From: Hortaea werneckii
Taxonomy: Eukaryota; Ascomycota; Dothideomycetes; Mycosphaerellales; Teratosphaeriaceae
DNA: 64,000 nucleotides
Reading direction: 5' to 3'
Assembly (NCBI GenBank): GCA_037044905.1
Contig: JBAOKB010000177.1
Coordinates: 124,001-188,000 of the forward strand
Shown one piece after another: positions 1-10,552 of this stretch (within the stretch, counting starts at the first letter, position 1; each line of letters begins with the position of its first letter). The notes under the pieces were generated by a model. It searched no databases. It was not told the DNA's origin and saw only the letters and a program-made list of their open reading frames with translations. The position numbers and the translations under genes are program-made.

Positions 1-176
1 AAAAGAACATTAAAAAAAAGGGGGGAGGCGAAAGGAAGGAGGGATAAAATTCTTCGGTTCGCCACTTTTTCCACTTCTTTCCATGCTACACCATGCCATG
101 CATACGATCTCTCTCTCTCTCAAAGACATGAATTTGGGAAAAAACAAAAAAAAAAAATTGATAGAACAGAGGCTCA

Positions 177-213
<37 letters not shown>

Positions 214-352
214 TAATCCCACACAAAACCCCCCTCCTCCCCTCCCATATGGAAAATCCACACACGAAAAAATCTGATACACAACCTCCAAACCCCGTCC
301 CCCACGACCCCTCCTCACAACCTAGAAAACGCAAACGACCAGATCTCCCGCA
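1..352. other. 3' flank of the Rpn4-like gene
   Basis: No gene is visible. The stretch lies downstream of the minus-strand zinc-finger gene and is rich in homopurine and homopyrimidine tracts, including a CT run near 109-120 and a 26-nt A tract. Confidence 0.6.
183..208. repeat. Poly-A tract, 26 nt
   Basis: This is an uninterrupted run of 26 adenines. On the strand of the upstream gene it reads as a T tract in the 3' flank. It is a simple homopolymer and its exact length may be unreliable. Confidence 0.9.
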
Positions 353-2722
353 TTACCCCCTCTTCCCCCCTCTCTTCCCCCAACTCTCAACCTCAGGATG
401 CACGACCCGCATATGCCTCGTCAGGGCATCATTTCTCGAGAACGTCTTCTCCTCGCGACACATCGGACAGCGGACCTTCTGTTTCCGATTATTATGGATC
501 GTATCCTCATGGCGCGTGAGATCGTAGGGGCGGGAGAAGATGGTATTGCAGGGTTTGTTGGTGGAAGGGTTGATGCGGGTGCATTTGTGGGGACCCGTTT
601 GGGAGTTGCGGGCGGCGAGGGCGGCGGAGGTGAGGCCTGAGGTCGGGTCGATGGCGTCCGGGTCGGCGTCGTCGAGCGGGGGTTCGGAGGCGGCGTCGTC
701 GGCGGGGCCGGTGTGGTCTTCGGAGTTGCGGGGGGAGGAGGTGGAAGCGGCAGGGGAGGAGCCGCCGGTGGTGCCGGTGGTGCCGCCGCCGGCGCTGGCG
801 CTGACTTCGCGGGAGTGCTGCGCGGCGACGCGGTGGGATTCCCGCTTGTGGCGGGAGAGCTCGGTGTAGGATCCGAAACGTTGCGTGCAGCCGTGGTAGG
901 TACAGGTGAAGGTGCCGGTGCCGGCGCGGGTGTCGGTCGGCCGTTGTATTGGCACGGTACCCGGATCGCTGCCCTGGGATCCCGGGGGAGCGTGATCGCT
1001 TGCGGAGGATTCCATTGATGTGAGCTGGGCAGGGAATTGCGGATTGGCGTCTAGATGCGTTTCTGTTCTAGGAAAAGAAAAGTTGCCAAAGGACCCGCCG
1101 TTGGGTATTTGTGCTGGAGGATCCGGGTGAGGTGGGAAAGATTGGAAGTGGTTCATACTATCGCCTCCTCCGGTGTAACCATCAGCTGAAGTGGCGCGGA
1201 AATTGCCCCATTGCTGAGCACCACCGGGCAAAGACCCAAATGTGACACCTGGTTGACTCCCGTAGAAGGAAGAGTTGTTGTTTTGCCACTGCTCCGTCGT
1301 TGCACCTGTATGCTGCTTGTATCCGGGTGGTATACTGTCACTAAACAGTGGCACCTGCTGCTCCTGCTCGTTGTAATCTAGCAATGCATCTTTCGGTGAT
1401 ATCGTCTTTGTCGGCTCTCGTTTTAACTGCGGCCTATGTTGTGCGAGCTCGGCTTGATCTGCTTGTTCCTTCTGTTGCTGTCTCATGCCTGCTGCTGTGC
1501 CAACCTGTCCTGCAGGTGACCTCCATGCGCCGGCAGGTGCTAAAGGTGAGCCATCTCTAAACGGTGATCGTTCTCGTGATACTGCGGAGGTAGGCGATTG
1601 TGACCTTGCGATGTTTGCTGTATTGAGTCGTTCTGACACCAGATTTCGATGTGGAGAGAGCAGATTTGAGGATGTTTTGGTCGTTGCTGGCGTAGAGTTG
1701 TAGGTTGTCGTAGGTGGATTGTACAGCTCATCCTGATATGCCTGCGATTCTGTCCGGAAAAGCTGCACATTCGGATTTGAGGGTCGGTAGTCTGTATAGT
1801 CAAAGCATAAGCCGTCATTCTCCCAAATCTTCCGCCTGTGGCCAAACTCACCATTTTGCGGCATACTATACTGGCCATTCTGCGATACGCTGTCACCCGA
1901 GCCCGACTGTGGCGTGGTCGGCGACTCATGCCCGTTGCTCGACATGCTGTATGCGAGTTCAGGACCGAAATCTTCTCCGTTGTGATAATCGATCGCGAAG
2001 CCTTTCATCGCCTGGTGGGCACCTCCGCCGGTATGCGCAGCCGCACTCGGCACGTAGCCGGCGCTGAGGTATGCAGTGTCGATCGGGAACTGGGCAGGCG
2101 GCGCGAGACGCTGCTTGCCAAAGTTGCCGTAGTTGGCCTGATCGGCAAAGTCGGCTGGCGAATGCGGCGCAAAGTCGGTGCTCGCGATCTGGGGGTATGC
2201 CCAATTTTGGGCGTAGGGCGATGCTGGGCCGTTGGAGGCGACGGTGGATGCGGACGGGGTACGCTGGTGGCTCCCACCTCGTCGTCGGAGTGCTTGGAAG
2301 TTGTGTGCGGCAGGACTGGGCATGCCCGGTTGGGACATCCACCCAGGGTGCGGCGGAGCGGTGTGACCGCCGGGGGTGGAGAAACGCTGCTGCTCGTCCG
2401 GGTCGGATGGCAGCGGCGTGTGGGCGGAGGTGGTGTGGGGGAGAATTCTGGCGGTGTTGGTCGCGGGCGGTGGCAGCTGTTCGATACTAGCGTGGAGATT
2501 CGGAGGCTCGAGCTGGTTTAATAGCGCGAGGGCGTCGGCAAAGGCGGCCGCGGTGAGGTCGGATCTATGGTGGATGCGAGCGGCAGGCGATAATGCTGAC
2601 ACAGGCGTATGCAGATGGTCGTAGTCGAGATGGGAAAGATGTGGTGGTCGGTAAGGATATGGTGCCTCATGTAATTGATGATAATATCCATCGCCTTGAC
2701 CTCCGGAGGAACTAAACGTCAT
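353..2722 (-). CDS. Rpn4-like C2H2 zinc-finger transcription factor
   Basis: This 789-aa single-exon protein is probably a nuclear transcription activator. The first ~600 residues are low-complexity (Gln, Ser, Pro, Ala, Gly) and look disordered, as in activation regions. Three C2H2 units follow: residues ~607-630 (CTYHGC...H-x4-H type), ~714-742 with the phrase FSRPYDLTRHEDTIH, and ~752-775 with TFSRNDALTRHMRVVH. The last two are spaced and worded like the C-terminal fingers of yeast Rpn4, which drives proteasome genes through PACE elements (family knowledge). The first finger is an extra unit about 80 residues upstream. The ATG at 2722 is followed by an open frame to the stop. The call to the Rpn4-like group is from motif memory; another fungal C2H2 regulator is possible. 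Confidence 0.65.
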   Translation of the reverse strand: MTFSSSGGQGDGYYHQLHEAPYPYRPPHLSHLDYDHLHTPVSALSPAARIHHRSDLTAAAFADALALLNQLEPPNLHASIEQLPPPATNTARILPHTTSAHTPLPSDPDEQQRFSTPGGHTAPPHPGWMSQPGMPSPAAHNFQALRRRGGSHQRTPSASTVASNGPASPYAQNWAYPQIASTDFAPHSPADFADQANYGNFGKQRLAPPAQFPIDTAYLSAGYVPSAAAHTGGGAHQAMKGFAIDYHNGEDFGPELAYSMSSNGHESPTTPQSGSGDSVSQNGQYSMPQNGEFGHRRKIWENDGLCFDYTDYRPSNPNVQLFRTESQAYQDELYNPPTTTYNSTPATTKTSSNLLSPHRNLVSERLNTANIARSQSPTSAVSRERSPFRDGSPLAPAGAWRSPAGQVGTAAGMRQQQKEQADQAELAQHRPQLKREPTKTISPKDALLDYNEQEQQVPLFSDSIPPGYKQHTGATTEQWQNNNSSFYGSQPGVTFGSLPGGAQQWGNFRATSADGYTGGGDSMNHFQSFPPHPDPPAQIPNGGSFGNFSFPRTETHLDANPQFPAQLTSMESSASDHAPPGSQGSDPGTVPIQRPTDTRAGTGTFTCTYHGCTQRFGSYTELSRHKRESHRVAAQHSREVSASAGGGTTGTTGGSSPAASTSSPRNSEDHTGPADDAASEPPLDDADPDAIDPTSGLTSAALAARNSQTGPHKCTRINPSTNKPCNTIFSRPYDLTRHEDTIHNNRKQKVRCPMCREEKTFSRNDALTRHMRVVHPEVESWGKRGGKRG

Positions 2723-4555
2723 CCTTCAAAGTCGACTCGACGCCAAGGCCGGGTGGTCGCGCTTTGGGTTCGGCTAGATCGCCCGAGAATTGCTCATCCG
2801 AGAAGATCAATAATACCTCCTACTCCCGAAAGTCGATGATGATGGAAGACCGCGGAAGATGCTGCTGCTGGATTGTGTACTTTCTGTCGTTGCACACAGA
2901 ATAGACGATTTACGGCCGAGGGTAGCGACTGGCGTAGATAGACTTGAACAGTGGCTCGTCGCGTGGACACCCTCCTAGTAAAATGGGCAGACCTGGCCAT
3001 CTTCTATATGAAGCCTAGAGCTCGGATGCCATACGACCCATCCGGCCCTAGCGCATCGGCGACGAGGCTGAGCCACTGGACCTGCAGCGAGGCCTGGGTT
3101 GCCTGCATCAGTTACCAGTAGTACTATAGTAGTCGCCCTCCAGTCGCAGTCCAGAAGCAAATCGTCGCCATGCACAAATCTGGTGCGCCCGGGTCTGATG
3201 CACTCTGCCGGCTGGTATATCGGCGCTTCGGCCATGCTGTTTGGCTGCTGGCCGTGAGTCTCCGCACCACCCTGTCGGGCCCGACGACGCTACGTACCCG
3301 GATACATGTGCCACATGATCGTCGTCGCCGAAAATACACAGCAATGAGCGTCGTACGCATAGCTTGCTCCGAGGAGCCTACCGTATCCCAATCCTGATGC
3401 CTAGGCCTTTTCTGTAGGACGTACGTGTCAGTGGATGTGTCTTGACACACTGCTCTGTCAATCCCACCAAAATCTTACGATACCGAGTGACAGATCGACA
3501 CGTACCTGCGCTCAGCCTTCGAGATCGTCGACGAAAAAATGTTGGACGGCATGTCTCAGTAGCAGGTCTACTTAATTCACGTGCGATCGACCGGCTCGTG
3601 TTAAATCGTCACATGTGCATTATCTTCCTCCCCTCAATCAGCATAATTAATACGCTTATACCGTCAACGGATTTAGTGTCACCTGCTCCAATTGCCCGAC
3701 GCCTGTCAACCCCTCTCAAGTCTGAGAGTCCCACCGCATTCTCCTCTCTTCGCATACAACAGCCATATCGGGAACAATGTAACTCTGTCCCACCACAGCG
3801 GGATGCGTTCTACGTCGCGCAGACACATCGGTACCTCACATCTGTCAATCCACGTACATGCCCGACCACACGTCGGCCACTCCATATGCAACCCAAGTGA
3901 AGTGCCAAGAACAATCCATACTGCACCACTAACACATCCATCGCACATCTCCATTGAGAAAGTGCATCCCACGATCCTGGTTCACCTTGACTGAGCAATT
4001 TAACCAGACTTCTACGCTGCACATAACAACCCCAGCACGCTGTGCTTGTCCTGCAGGCGAAAAGCAGCAGCAGCAGCGAACCCTGCCCAACCCTACTGTG
4101 CCACAGCCGCCACACTCACACGCGGCTAATAGCTTACTAAATCCGTTCTCTTCGGTCTCCAATTCGCTACGGTCGGCCTTATCCGTGGCGGAACATGGCG
4201 TCATGGTGGCGCTGCTCGGCGTGGCTGTCCGTCTTCTAGAAGGACGACGGACCCCCACTGCTTCGGCTTTGACCGAGAGCCGTCGAACACCAGCCGGGAA
4301 CTTCGGCTTTCGGATACAGCGGGAACCACCACGCTTTGGAGGGGATGGATGAAGACGGACTCTTGGTTTTTTTCATACGAAGTTCATAAAACATACAGTA
4401 CAATAACATCCTGGTAATAGGCACCTCTCTCCATTGAAATTTGCCCCTTGTGCTGCTGCTACTCCTCCGGCAGTAGTCTCTCTGGGAAGTATATCACAAC
4501 CACATCGTTCCTCTCTGCACTTGTCCCAACCTCGCATTCCAATTCAAAACAAATT
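2723..4555. other. Long 5' region upstream of the Rpn4-like gene
   Basis: About 1.8 kb separates the minus-strand zinc-finger gene from the plus-strand 73-aa gene. Open frames here overlap one another on both strands without recognisable domains, so I do not call them. Mixed-base composition and several stretches rich in TpA and CpG suggest promoter and leader sequence. A short CAG run occurs near 4065. Confidence 0.5.
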
Positions 4556-4777
4556 ATGGAAGCGCTCAGGAGCAAGATAGTCATAGCCACTTACAGCATA
4601 ATGCTGTTAATGGTGATTCACCCACTAGGCGGCTTTTTTGACGGCTATCCTAGTCAATTTGTTTTGGGTGCTTACGTCGGCTCGATGGTGACGCTATGCG
4701 GATTGAACTTCTACCTTTATTATTGCGCCCCTGCTGCCTCTCCTGCTGCAGCTGCTGGGGCAGAGGAGAAAGGGTAG
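4556..4777 (+). CDS. Putative 73-aa membrane miniprotein
   Basis: The frame opens further upstream at 4448, but the ATG at 4556 gives the most plausible start and removes a Cys/Ser-rich leader. The 73-aa product has two hydrophobic segments (about residues 8-24 and 32-52) separated by a short loop with GGFFDGYPSQ, and a short Ala/Pro tail ending in EEKG. I do not recognise a family. The order of features (hydrophobic, Gly-rich loop, Y-x-G, hydrophobic, Pro/Ala, acidic-Lys end) weakly recalls the C-terminal half of the two 145-aa membrane proteins near 19 kb. It converges on COG8, stop to stop across about 290 bp. It could be a chance ORF. Confidence 0.4.
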   Translation: MEALRSKIVIATYSIMLLMVIHPLGGFFDGYPSQFVLGAYVGSMVTLCGLNFYLYYCAPAASPAAAAGAEEKG

Positions 4778-5069
4778 ACGTTCGACTCAACGTTGTTGGG
4801 ATAGAGGGACGGTGACGGCAACGGAGATGGGGATCGATAGGAAATGAGGTACAATGGCGACGGGACCGGGCGTCTTGGAGAACCTCTTTGCTTAGCGCGC
4901 TCGCTCTCTGTGCGTGTATGCCCAAGAGTGAAATGGACGGAGAAAGGAGCCAAGAGATCAAGAGCGCGAGGGAGCGAAACGGGAGCAAGGGTATGAGGCG
5001 AGTGGCAAAGTCGAATTACCCTCCCGCCCTCTTCCCGAAATGGCTATGATCGTTTCAATTATCTGCTTC

Positions 5070-6869
5070 CTACCCAGCCACGGCTTCAGAAGGCGAAGCC
5101 GAAGGAGGAGGGGACTCGACTCCCACCCCACTCGCTTTCCTCGCACTCCCACCACCACTCCCTACACCCCTCGCGAGGACTTCCAGTCGCGAAGCCTGGA
5201 TCCGATGTTTCCTCATAATCTGGATCCACTCCTCTTCCTCCTCCTCATCCCGTCCCTCATTCCCTCCCTCTTCCCCATCCTCAACCCCCTCCTCCTCATC
5301 TTCGTTCTCCTCCTCCTCCTCCTCCTCCTCACCAAGAATCTCCGCAACCACTATGCCGAAATCGGCCCCCAGACGGCCTAAACTGCTCGCGCAGTAGAGG
5401 ACCTGCGTGAGCAGCGATTCGCGGGAGGACTTCTCCGTTAGGTTCGGGAGGTAGAGTGACAACGTCTCTTTGAGTAAAGAGGATAAATGGAGGGAGAAAG
5501 ATGAGAGAGGGGAGGGGAGGGGATGAAGGGGATCTGTCCACTGTGCTTCTGCTTCGTGGGATTGCGAAGCATTGTCATTGGGATTTGGTTCCTCGTTGCC
5601 GGGTTTGGAGGAAGAGGTGGTTGTCGCTGCTGCTGTTGTTGTCGATGTGGAAGATGATGATGATGCCGTTCCCGGCAGATTCCCGGGAAAGATGGACTTG
5701 TACATACTCACGATGCCGAAGCTCTGCTCGCGGAAGATCTCCAGGTAGCGTTTGAGGTAGCGTTCGGTTTGGCTTCCGCCTTCCCCACTGCCTCCTGCTC
5801 CTCCTCGCTGCTGTGGATAGCTCTGAGACGGGGATGAAGACTGCTTCCCGCCAGATTTCCTGCCGTTCATCTTCCCATCTCCCTCTCCCTGCTGCCGTTG
5901 CTTCCGTGCCATCGTCTCCTGATCCGCCAACTCCCTCAACGGCTCCAGCGCTTCCAGCGTACGGTACAAAGTCTGTAATCTACAAACCAGGAAAAGCGAT
6001 CCAAGCGCTCCATCGGTCTCCGTCACTTGAGACTTAACGTCCGAGCTTCCCCTGACAGTGGAAGAAGCATTATTCGTGCTAGAAGCCGCGGAAGTAGAGT
6101 ACTCGGGCCTGTCGTCCTCCGCCAGATCCGGCGCCACCCGTCTCAACCACCCAATCGTCCGCATCGCCGCTGCCAGCTTTAGATTCTGGCTCTGGAGGGA
6201 CGTAATCAAGATAGAAGTGAGATTCTCAATCTCCTGCGCGGCCTCGGTGAAAATAGTAGAAATCAATTCCGAGTCCGGATACAGCGCCCTAAGGCGCTTG
6301 ATATGGGCGTGGAGATCGAGGGCCGAAGCGTAGGAGGTCGAGGAGAAGCTTGCCGTGAACGTCTGCTGGTTTGAAGCTGCGGAGGCGGCGGACACGGTCG
6401 ACGAGAGTAGAGTGGGTAAGTCCATCATATCCCCCACCCTGTCCACGTTCCGCGACAGCAGCATCGCGCGTTTTCTCCTGTCCAGGACGGCGTTCTCCGT
6501 ACTCCGGTCGTATTTCTGGGCGAAGTCCGTCGCGGCCGTTTCCAATCGAGGTAGCTCATTGTGTAGCGCGGTGGATTGTTGTTCGACTGTTGGGAGCAGG
6601 GTGGAGAGTTCTGAGAGGTGGGTGGATGAGGTGATGACGGCTTTATGGGAGCGTTTCGAGAGGGCCTGGAGGTTGCGGAGGTGGGATTGCGCGGCGTGGA
6701 GTAGAGAGGCGGGCTCGGTGGATGTCAGGTCGGAGAGCGAGAGGGTGGTGAGACGGTTCAGGTAGGTTGTTGTCGTTTGGACATGGTCGGGGTTCGGCCG
6801 AGACAGGGGCGTTGAAGGCGATTCGGAGGCGTCTATGGAAGGCGCCAATAGCTCGTAGAGGTCCGACAT
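5070..6869 (-). CDS. COG8: Conserved oligomeric Golgi complex subunit 8
   Basis: COG8 (Dor1 family) is a lobe B subunit of the COG tether, which handles retrograde vesicle traffic at the Golgi (family knowledge). The 599-aa product begins MSDLYELLAPSID and has the Dor1-type helical N-terminus, with phrases such as LYELLAP, RRKRAMLLSRNVDRVGDMMDLPTL and, later, QSFGIVSMYKSIFPG. A Ser/Gly-rich insert interrupts the middle and an unusually dense Glu run lies near residues 505-540. There is no signal peptide or membrane segment, as expected for a peripheral cytosolic complex. It is read as a single exon from the ATG at 6869. It lies head-to-head with the UBE2O-like gene across 392 bp. Confidence 0.85.
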   Translation of the reverse strand: MSDLYELLAPSIDASESPSTPLSRPNPDHVQTTTTYLNRLTTLSLSDLTSTEPASLLHAAQSHLRNLQALSKRSHKAVITSSTHLSELSTLLPTVEQQSTALHNELPRLETAATDFAQKYDRSTENAVLDRRKRAMLLSRNVDRVGDMMDLPTLLSSTVSAASAASNQQTFTASFSSTSYASALDLHAHIKRLRALYPDSELISTIFTEAAQEIENLTSILITSLQSQNLKLAAAMRTIGWLRRVAPDLAEDDRPEYSTSAASSTNNASSTVRGSSDVKSQVTETDGALGSLFLVCRLQTLYRTLEALEPLRELADQETMARKQRQQGEGDGKMNGRKSGGKQSSSPSQSYPQQRGGAGGSGEGGSQTERYLKRYLEIFREQSFGIVSMYKSIFPGNLPGTASSSSSTSTTTAAATTTSSSKPGNEEPNPNDNASQSHEAEAQWTDPLHPLPSPLSSFSLHLSSLLKETLSLYLPNLTEKSSRESLLTQVLYCASSLGRLGADFGIVVAEILGEEEEEEEENEDEEEGVEDGEEGGNEGRDEEEEEEWIQIMRKHRIQASRLEVLARGVGSGGGSARKASGVGVESPPPSASPSEAVAG

Positions 6870-7261
6870 GCTGCCTTGAAAGGGCGATGTGGGCCTCAGA
6901 CTTCAGTAATATTAACCAATCATTGGATAGGGTTGAAGAGGATGTAGTGAATGAATGTTTGGATGTAGTGCCTGCCGTTTCAATGGCAGGCCGGCGTGGA
7001 GAGCGAGCGGAAGCAAAGCCGCCGTCTGTCCCACTTTCACATGCCGGCTGGCCAAACTTTCTTCGCCATTTGCTACAACCCCGAATCCTTTGCATCCCTA
7101 TTTGACGAGTGATACTGCAGAATCGCTACATACATGCCCCATCGCTACTCTTGTTGCCCAAAGGTATCAAGACTGGATTAATACTGGCCGACCGGAGGGA
7201 TTTCTTCCCATCCTCGCCACCCACTGGATCAGAAAAATAACATACCCCCGAATCTCAGTCC
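6870..7261. promoter_or_regulatory. Divergent promoter, COG8 / UBE2O-like
   Basis: These 392 bp separate the two ATGs of COG8 (-) and the UBE2O-like gene (+), so they must hold both promoters. I see no gene and no clear TATA box. Confidence 0.6.
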
Positions 7262-10200
7262 ATGGCTTCCACATTTTACACCGATGACATCGTTGCCAAA
7301 GTCAACAATGGAAATCACCTGGGCGTGGTAGAGCGGACCTACAACGACATCACAACTCACGAGCCCTACCCGGAACGAACCCAACCCGCGCCCATCAAGC
7401 GCGATGCCGACATCCCTTACGAGCAATGGAACCGATTTAGAAGGGACGGGATCCCTCCTCGAGGAACCGTCTTCGTCCGATGGGAAACGGTGAACAACGC
7501 CTCTTTGATCCGGGAAAGCAAACTTCAACTCCTCGACCGCTCCCTACTAATCGGGGATATCGTCAGACGCTCAGAGCAAGACGCCACGAGCGGGGTCGTC
7601 ATCAACGCTTTCACCAAATGCCGCTTACAAGGCGTGCATGATGTCCGGTATCGTGATGATCATGTCATCAAGGGTCTCGTCCCTCCCGGAAACCTAGAAC
7701 CGGGATTCGAAGCCGCCCCAGCACCGAAACCTCCAGTGTTGGTAGACATTCCCGCCGAGGAGTTGATGGCAGCTTCGCGAACCGCGGACGGCGCGTCTGC
7801 CGAGGAGGATCTAGTGATCTACAAGGACTGGATCGGACGCGTTCTCGCCGTAACGGAGAAAATCGCCCTCCTCCTCTCAGATGGATGTGTAGTCGAGATT
7901 GACGATGAGCGCGCCTCGCAGGCGGATGGAAAGCTGGACGTGTTCGAAGTCGGAGACGTCGCGATGACCAAGAAGGGCAACCTTCGCACGGGGAAGTGGA
8001 TCTTTGGCCAGTATAATGCGAATACGCCGCCCGTCGGCACGGTAGTACACACGAGACCTGTACTCGTTGAAGTCCAATGGTTACAGAGACGTATCGGGGC
8101 GGGAGTTTCCGACAGAGAACCTCCGAGTACGTTAGAAAGGGACGAGTTAGAGTCGGAGGCTTTCCAGGTCTACGATCGAACAAGAAGACCTGCGGGATTC
8201 CACGCGGACGTCGCAACCTCCACCATCTCCAACTCAGAGATCGACATCCAACTCGGCTCGCGCGTACGGTTTCGCGACCTAGCAGAAGCCTGTGTGAAAT
8301 ACGACGGCAGCCCGTCTTCGCAACAATCCCAGGACAACAACAAACTCGTCCGAATCCCACGCCAGGACACCCGGGGCTACGACCTGAATGTCTTCGATGT
8401 CGTGCGCTTCGACACGGACGTGATGGTGCAGTGGCAGGACCTCTCCATCACGCGGGAGAAGAGCGTGGATCTCGTGCCGGATTCCTCGATCGATGACGAA
8501 CATGCCGCCTGGCCGGGCGAGATCGCGCATACCCTCGACGTGCGACCGGTGGAAGGGATGGAGAGGATCGAACAACCCGGCCGCGTGGGGGTGGTACAGA
8601 CGGTTGATTCAGAGGAGAGGATGGCGAGGGTGCGGTGGGCGAATGATGCGGTGGTTCAGTATACGACTGCTGAGGAGGATGGGGAGGGGGCTCCGCGGAC
8701 GCTTTTGACTGGTGCGGTTGGTGTTGCGAGGGGGGAGGAGGTGGAGGTCAGTTTGTATGATGTAGAGGCGCCTGGGGCTATGAATGTGAGGAGGGGTGAT
8801 ATTGTGCTCATTGCACGGAAGACGTGGATGGGGACTGAGGGTGCTCCGGCGCGAGAGGGTGGCGAGTGGTTGGGTGAGATTGTGGATACTTGTCTTGACG
8901 GGACGTTGATTGTGCGACTGGGTGCTGCAGAGACGGTCATGGATGTTGTCGTGAAGAGGGAAGATGTTGTGGTTGCTATCCGGTCTGATGGCACTGACGA
9001 CGTCGATGGGTGGGGAGGTCTTGAAGAGGAGGAAGATGCTTTTGGTATGCCCGAGCGAGATGCTGAACAGCTCGAGGCTCTATTTGGTGATCCTTATGGA
9101 ATTCGGAATGAATGGGATTACGGTATGGAAGTTGGAGACGAAGTGTGGGATGGGAGCGAGAGAGACGACAGTGATGATGACGATGACGAAGATGAAGAAG
9201 AACGAGCAATTTATGAAGATGAGAACGGACAGCCAATGGATCTGGACGAATACGAAAACGAAGACTGGGAATCTGATGATGACGAAGACGGCAACGACGA
9301 GACGATGCAGGATGCCGACAAGCATCAGCAAACACCACCCACATCAACTTCCCCAACACCATCAAACCCAGCCCAACCGACTACAGATTCAACATCACAT
9401 CCTTCAACAGAAGACGACCATGAACCACCTCCCCAATACCTCATCCTCTCAGGCCCACCCCCATCCACGCACCACTTCGCCCAAACCCCATCCCCCTCCA
9501 CCACCAACCCCACCCACCTCAAACGCACAACAAAAGAACACACCATCCTCCGCAAACCCTCCGTCCTACCCAACGGAATCTACATCCGCACATGGGAAAC
9601 CCGCCTCGACCTCCTCCGCGTCCTGATCCTCGGTCCAACGGGGACACCGTACACGCACTGCCCAATCCAAATCGACTTCCACCTGCCCGCCAGCTTCCCC
9701 ACCTCCCCACCCCAAGCCTTCTTCCATTCCTGGCCCACCCCCCAAACCCTGCACGGCTCCGGGGGCGTGGGGCGAATCAACCCAAACCTCTACGAAGACG
9801 GCACCATCTGCCTTTCCCTGCTCGGCACATGGGAGAGCGGGAAGACGGAACGCTGGAACCCCGCTACGAGCACGCTGTTACAGGTTGTAGTAAGTTTGTT
9901 GGGGCTGGTGTTGGTGCGGGAACCGTATTTTAATGAGGCTGGGTATGAAGGGTTGCAGGGGCAAGAAGGGTCGAGGAGGGCGAGTGGGTTGTATTCGGAA
10001 CGGGTTTTTCTGCGGACGAGGGGGTTTGTGGTTGGGGCTTTGGAGAGGGTTGGGAAGGAGAAGAAGGAAGAGGTGGGGGCAGAGGGGAGTGGGTTGGAGG
10101 GGTTGGAGGATGTGGTGAGGTGGGTTTATTGGGATCCGAGGGGTCCAAGGTTGTTGGGGGAGGTTATTAGGGACTTGGAAGGGGTTTTGATGCGGAGTGA

Positions 10201-10315
10201 GCGGCGGAGTGGGGAGGTGGAGGACAGGCAGGAGGAAGATGGGTTGACTGTTGTGAGTAAAGGGGTTTGTATCCCGCTGAGGAGGGCGTTGGAGAGGTTG
10301 AGGGAGTTGATGTAG
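7262..10315 (+). CDS. UBE2O-like E2 ubiquitin-conjugating enzyme
   Basis: This 1017-aa single-exon protein is a large E2/E3-hybrid type enzyme. Residues ~1-620 hold repeated beta-rich segments like the conserved regions of UBE2O. An acidic stretch (poly-Asp/Glu) lies at ~635-690, then a Thr/Pro-rich linker. The UBC fold covers ~760-900 with PNGIYIRTWETRLDLLRVLI, the YEDGTICLSLLGTW segment carrying the predicted catalytic Cys850, and the NPYTSTL-like helix NPATSTLLQVVVS. In animals UBE2O ubiquitinates orphan ribosomal proteins and other basic substrates (family knowledge); the fungal substrate is inferred only. The start at 7262 is the first ATG after the divergent promoter. Confidence 0.85.
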   Translation: MASTFYTDDIVAKVNNGNHLGVVERTYNDITTHEPYPERTQPAPIKRDADIPYEQWNRFRRDGIPPRGTVFVRWETVNNASLIRESKLQLLDRSLLIGDIVRRSEQDATSGVVINAFTKCRLQGVHDVRYRDDHVIKGLVPPGNLEPGFEAAPAPKPPVLVDIPAEELMAASRTADGASAEEDLVIYKDWIGRVLAVTEKIALLLSDGCVVEIDDERASQADGKLDVFEVGDVAMTKKGNLRTGKWIFGQYNANTPPVGTVVHTRPVLVEVQWLQRRIGAGVSDREPPSTLERDELESEAFQVYDRTRRPAGFHADVATSTISNSEIDIQLGSRVRFRDLAEACVKYDGSPSSQQSQDNNKLVRIPRQDTRGYDLNVFDVVRFDTDVMVQWQDLSITREKSVDLVPDSSIDDEHAAWPGEIAHTLDVRPVEGMERIEQPGRVGVVQTVDSEERMARVRWANDAVVQYTTAEEDGEGAPRTLLTGAVGVARGEEVEVSLYDVEAPGAMNVRRGDIVLIARKTWMGTEGAPAREGGEWLGEIVDTCLDGTLIVRLGAAETVMDVVVKREDVVVAIRSDGTDDVDGWGGLEEEEDAFGMPERDAEQLEALFGDPYGIRNEWDYGMEVGDEVWDGSERDDSDDDDDEDEEERAIYEDENGQPMDLDEYENEDWESDDDEDGNDETMQDADKHQQTPPTSTSPTPSNPAQPTTDSTSHPSTEDDHEPPPQYLILSGPPPSTHHFAQTPSPSTTNPTHLKRTTKEHTILRKPSVLPNGIYIRTWETRLDLLRVLILGPTGTPYTHCPIQIDFHLPASFPTSPPQAFFHSWPTPQTLHGSGGVGRINPNLYEDGTICLSLLGTWESGKTERWNPATSTLLQVVVSLLGLVLVREPYFNEAGYEGLQGQEGSRRASGLYSERVFLRTRGFVVGALERVGKEKKEEVGAEGSGLEGLEDVVRWVYWDPRGPRLLGEVIRDLEGVLMRSERRSGEVEDRQEEDGLTVVSKGVCIPLRRALERLRELM

Positions 10316-10518
10316 CCTTTCCGCTCTCTCTCAAGGAGATGGAAGGGAAGGAGATATCCTACTTTTCTTCTTTCTGGCCCCTGTCGAAGATGGGTCTGTC
10401 TCAGATGGTGCTATTATCGAGATTTCCAAGCCATCAAGGCCCCTTCTTCCCGAGCCCAGTGCGCTCATAAAACTGTTGAAATCCTACACCTTCCACTCAC
10501 TCTCCTCCATACACAACC

Positions 10519-10552
10519 AAAAGAAAAAAAAGAAAAAAAAGAAAAAAAAAAG
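10519..10552. repeat. A-rich A(n)G repeat
   Basis: Runs of about 8 to 10 A are separated by single G residues. It lies about 200 bp past the UBE2O-like stop codon, in the probable 3' flank. Confidence 0.85.

Noticed and set aside
2794..4352. Several ORFs of 60 to 150 codons on both strands upstream of the zinc-finger gene
   Set aside because: They overlap each other, lack domains and have codon usage like antisense frames; none has a supporting splice partner.
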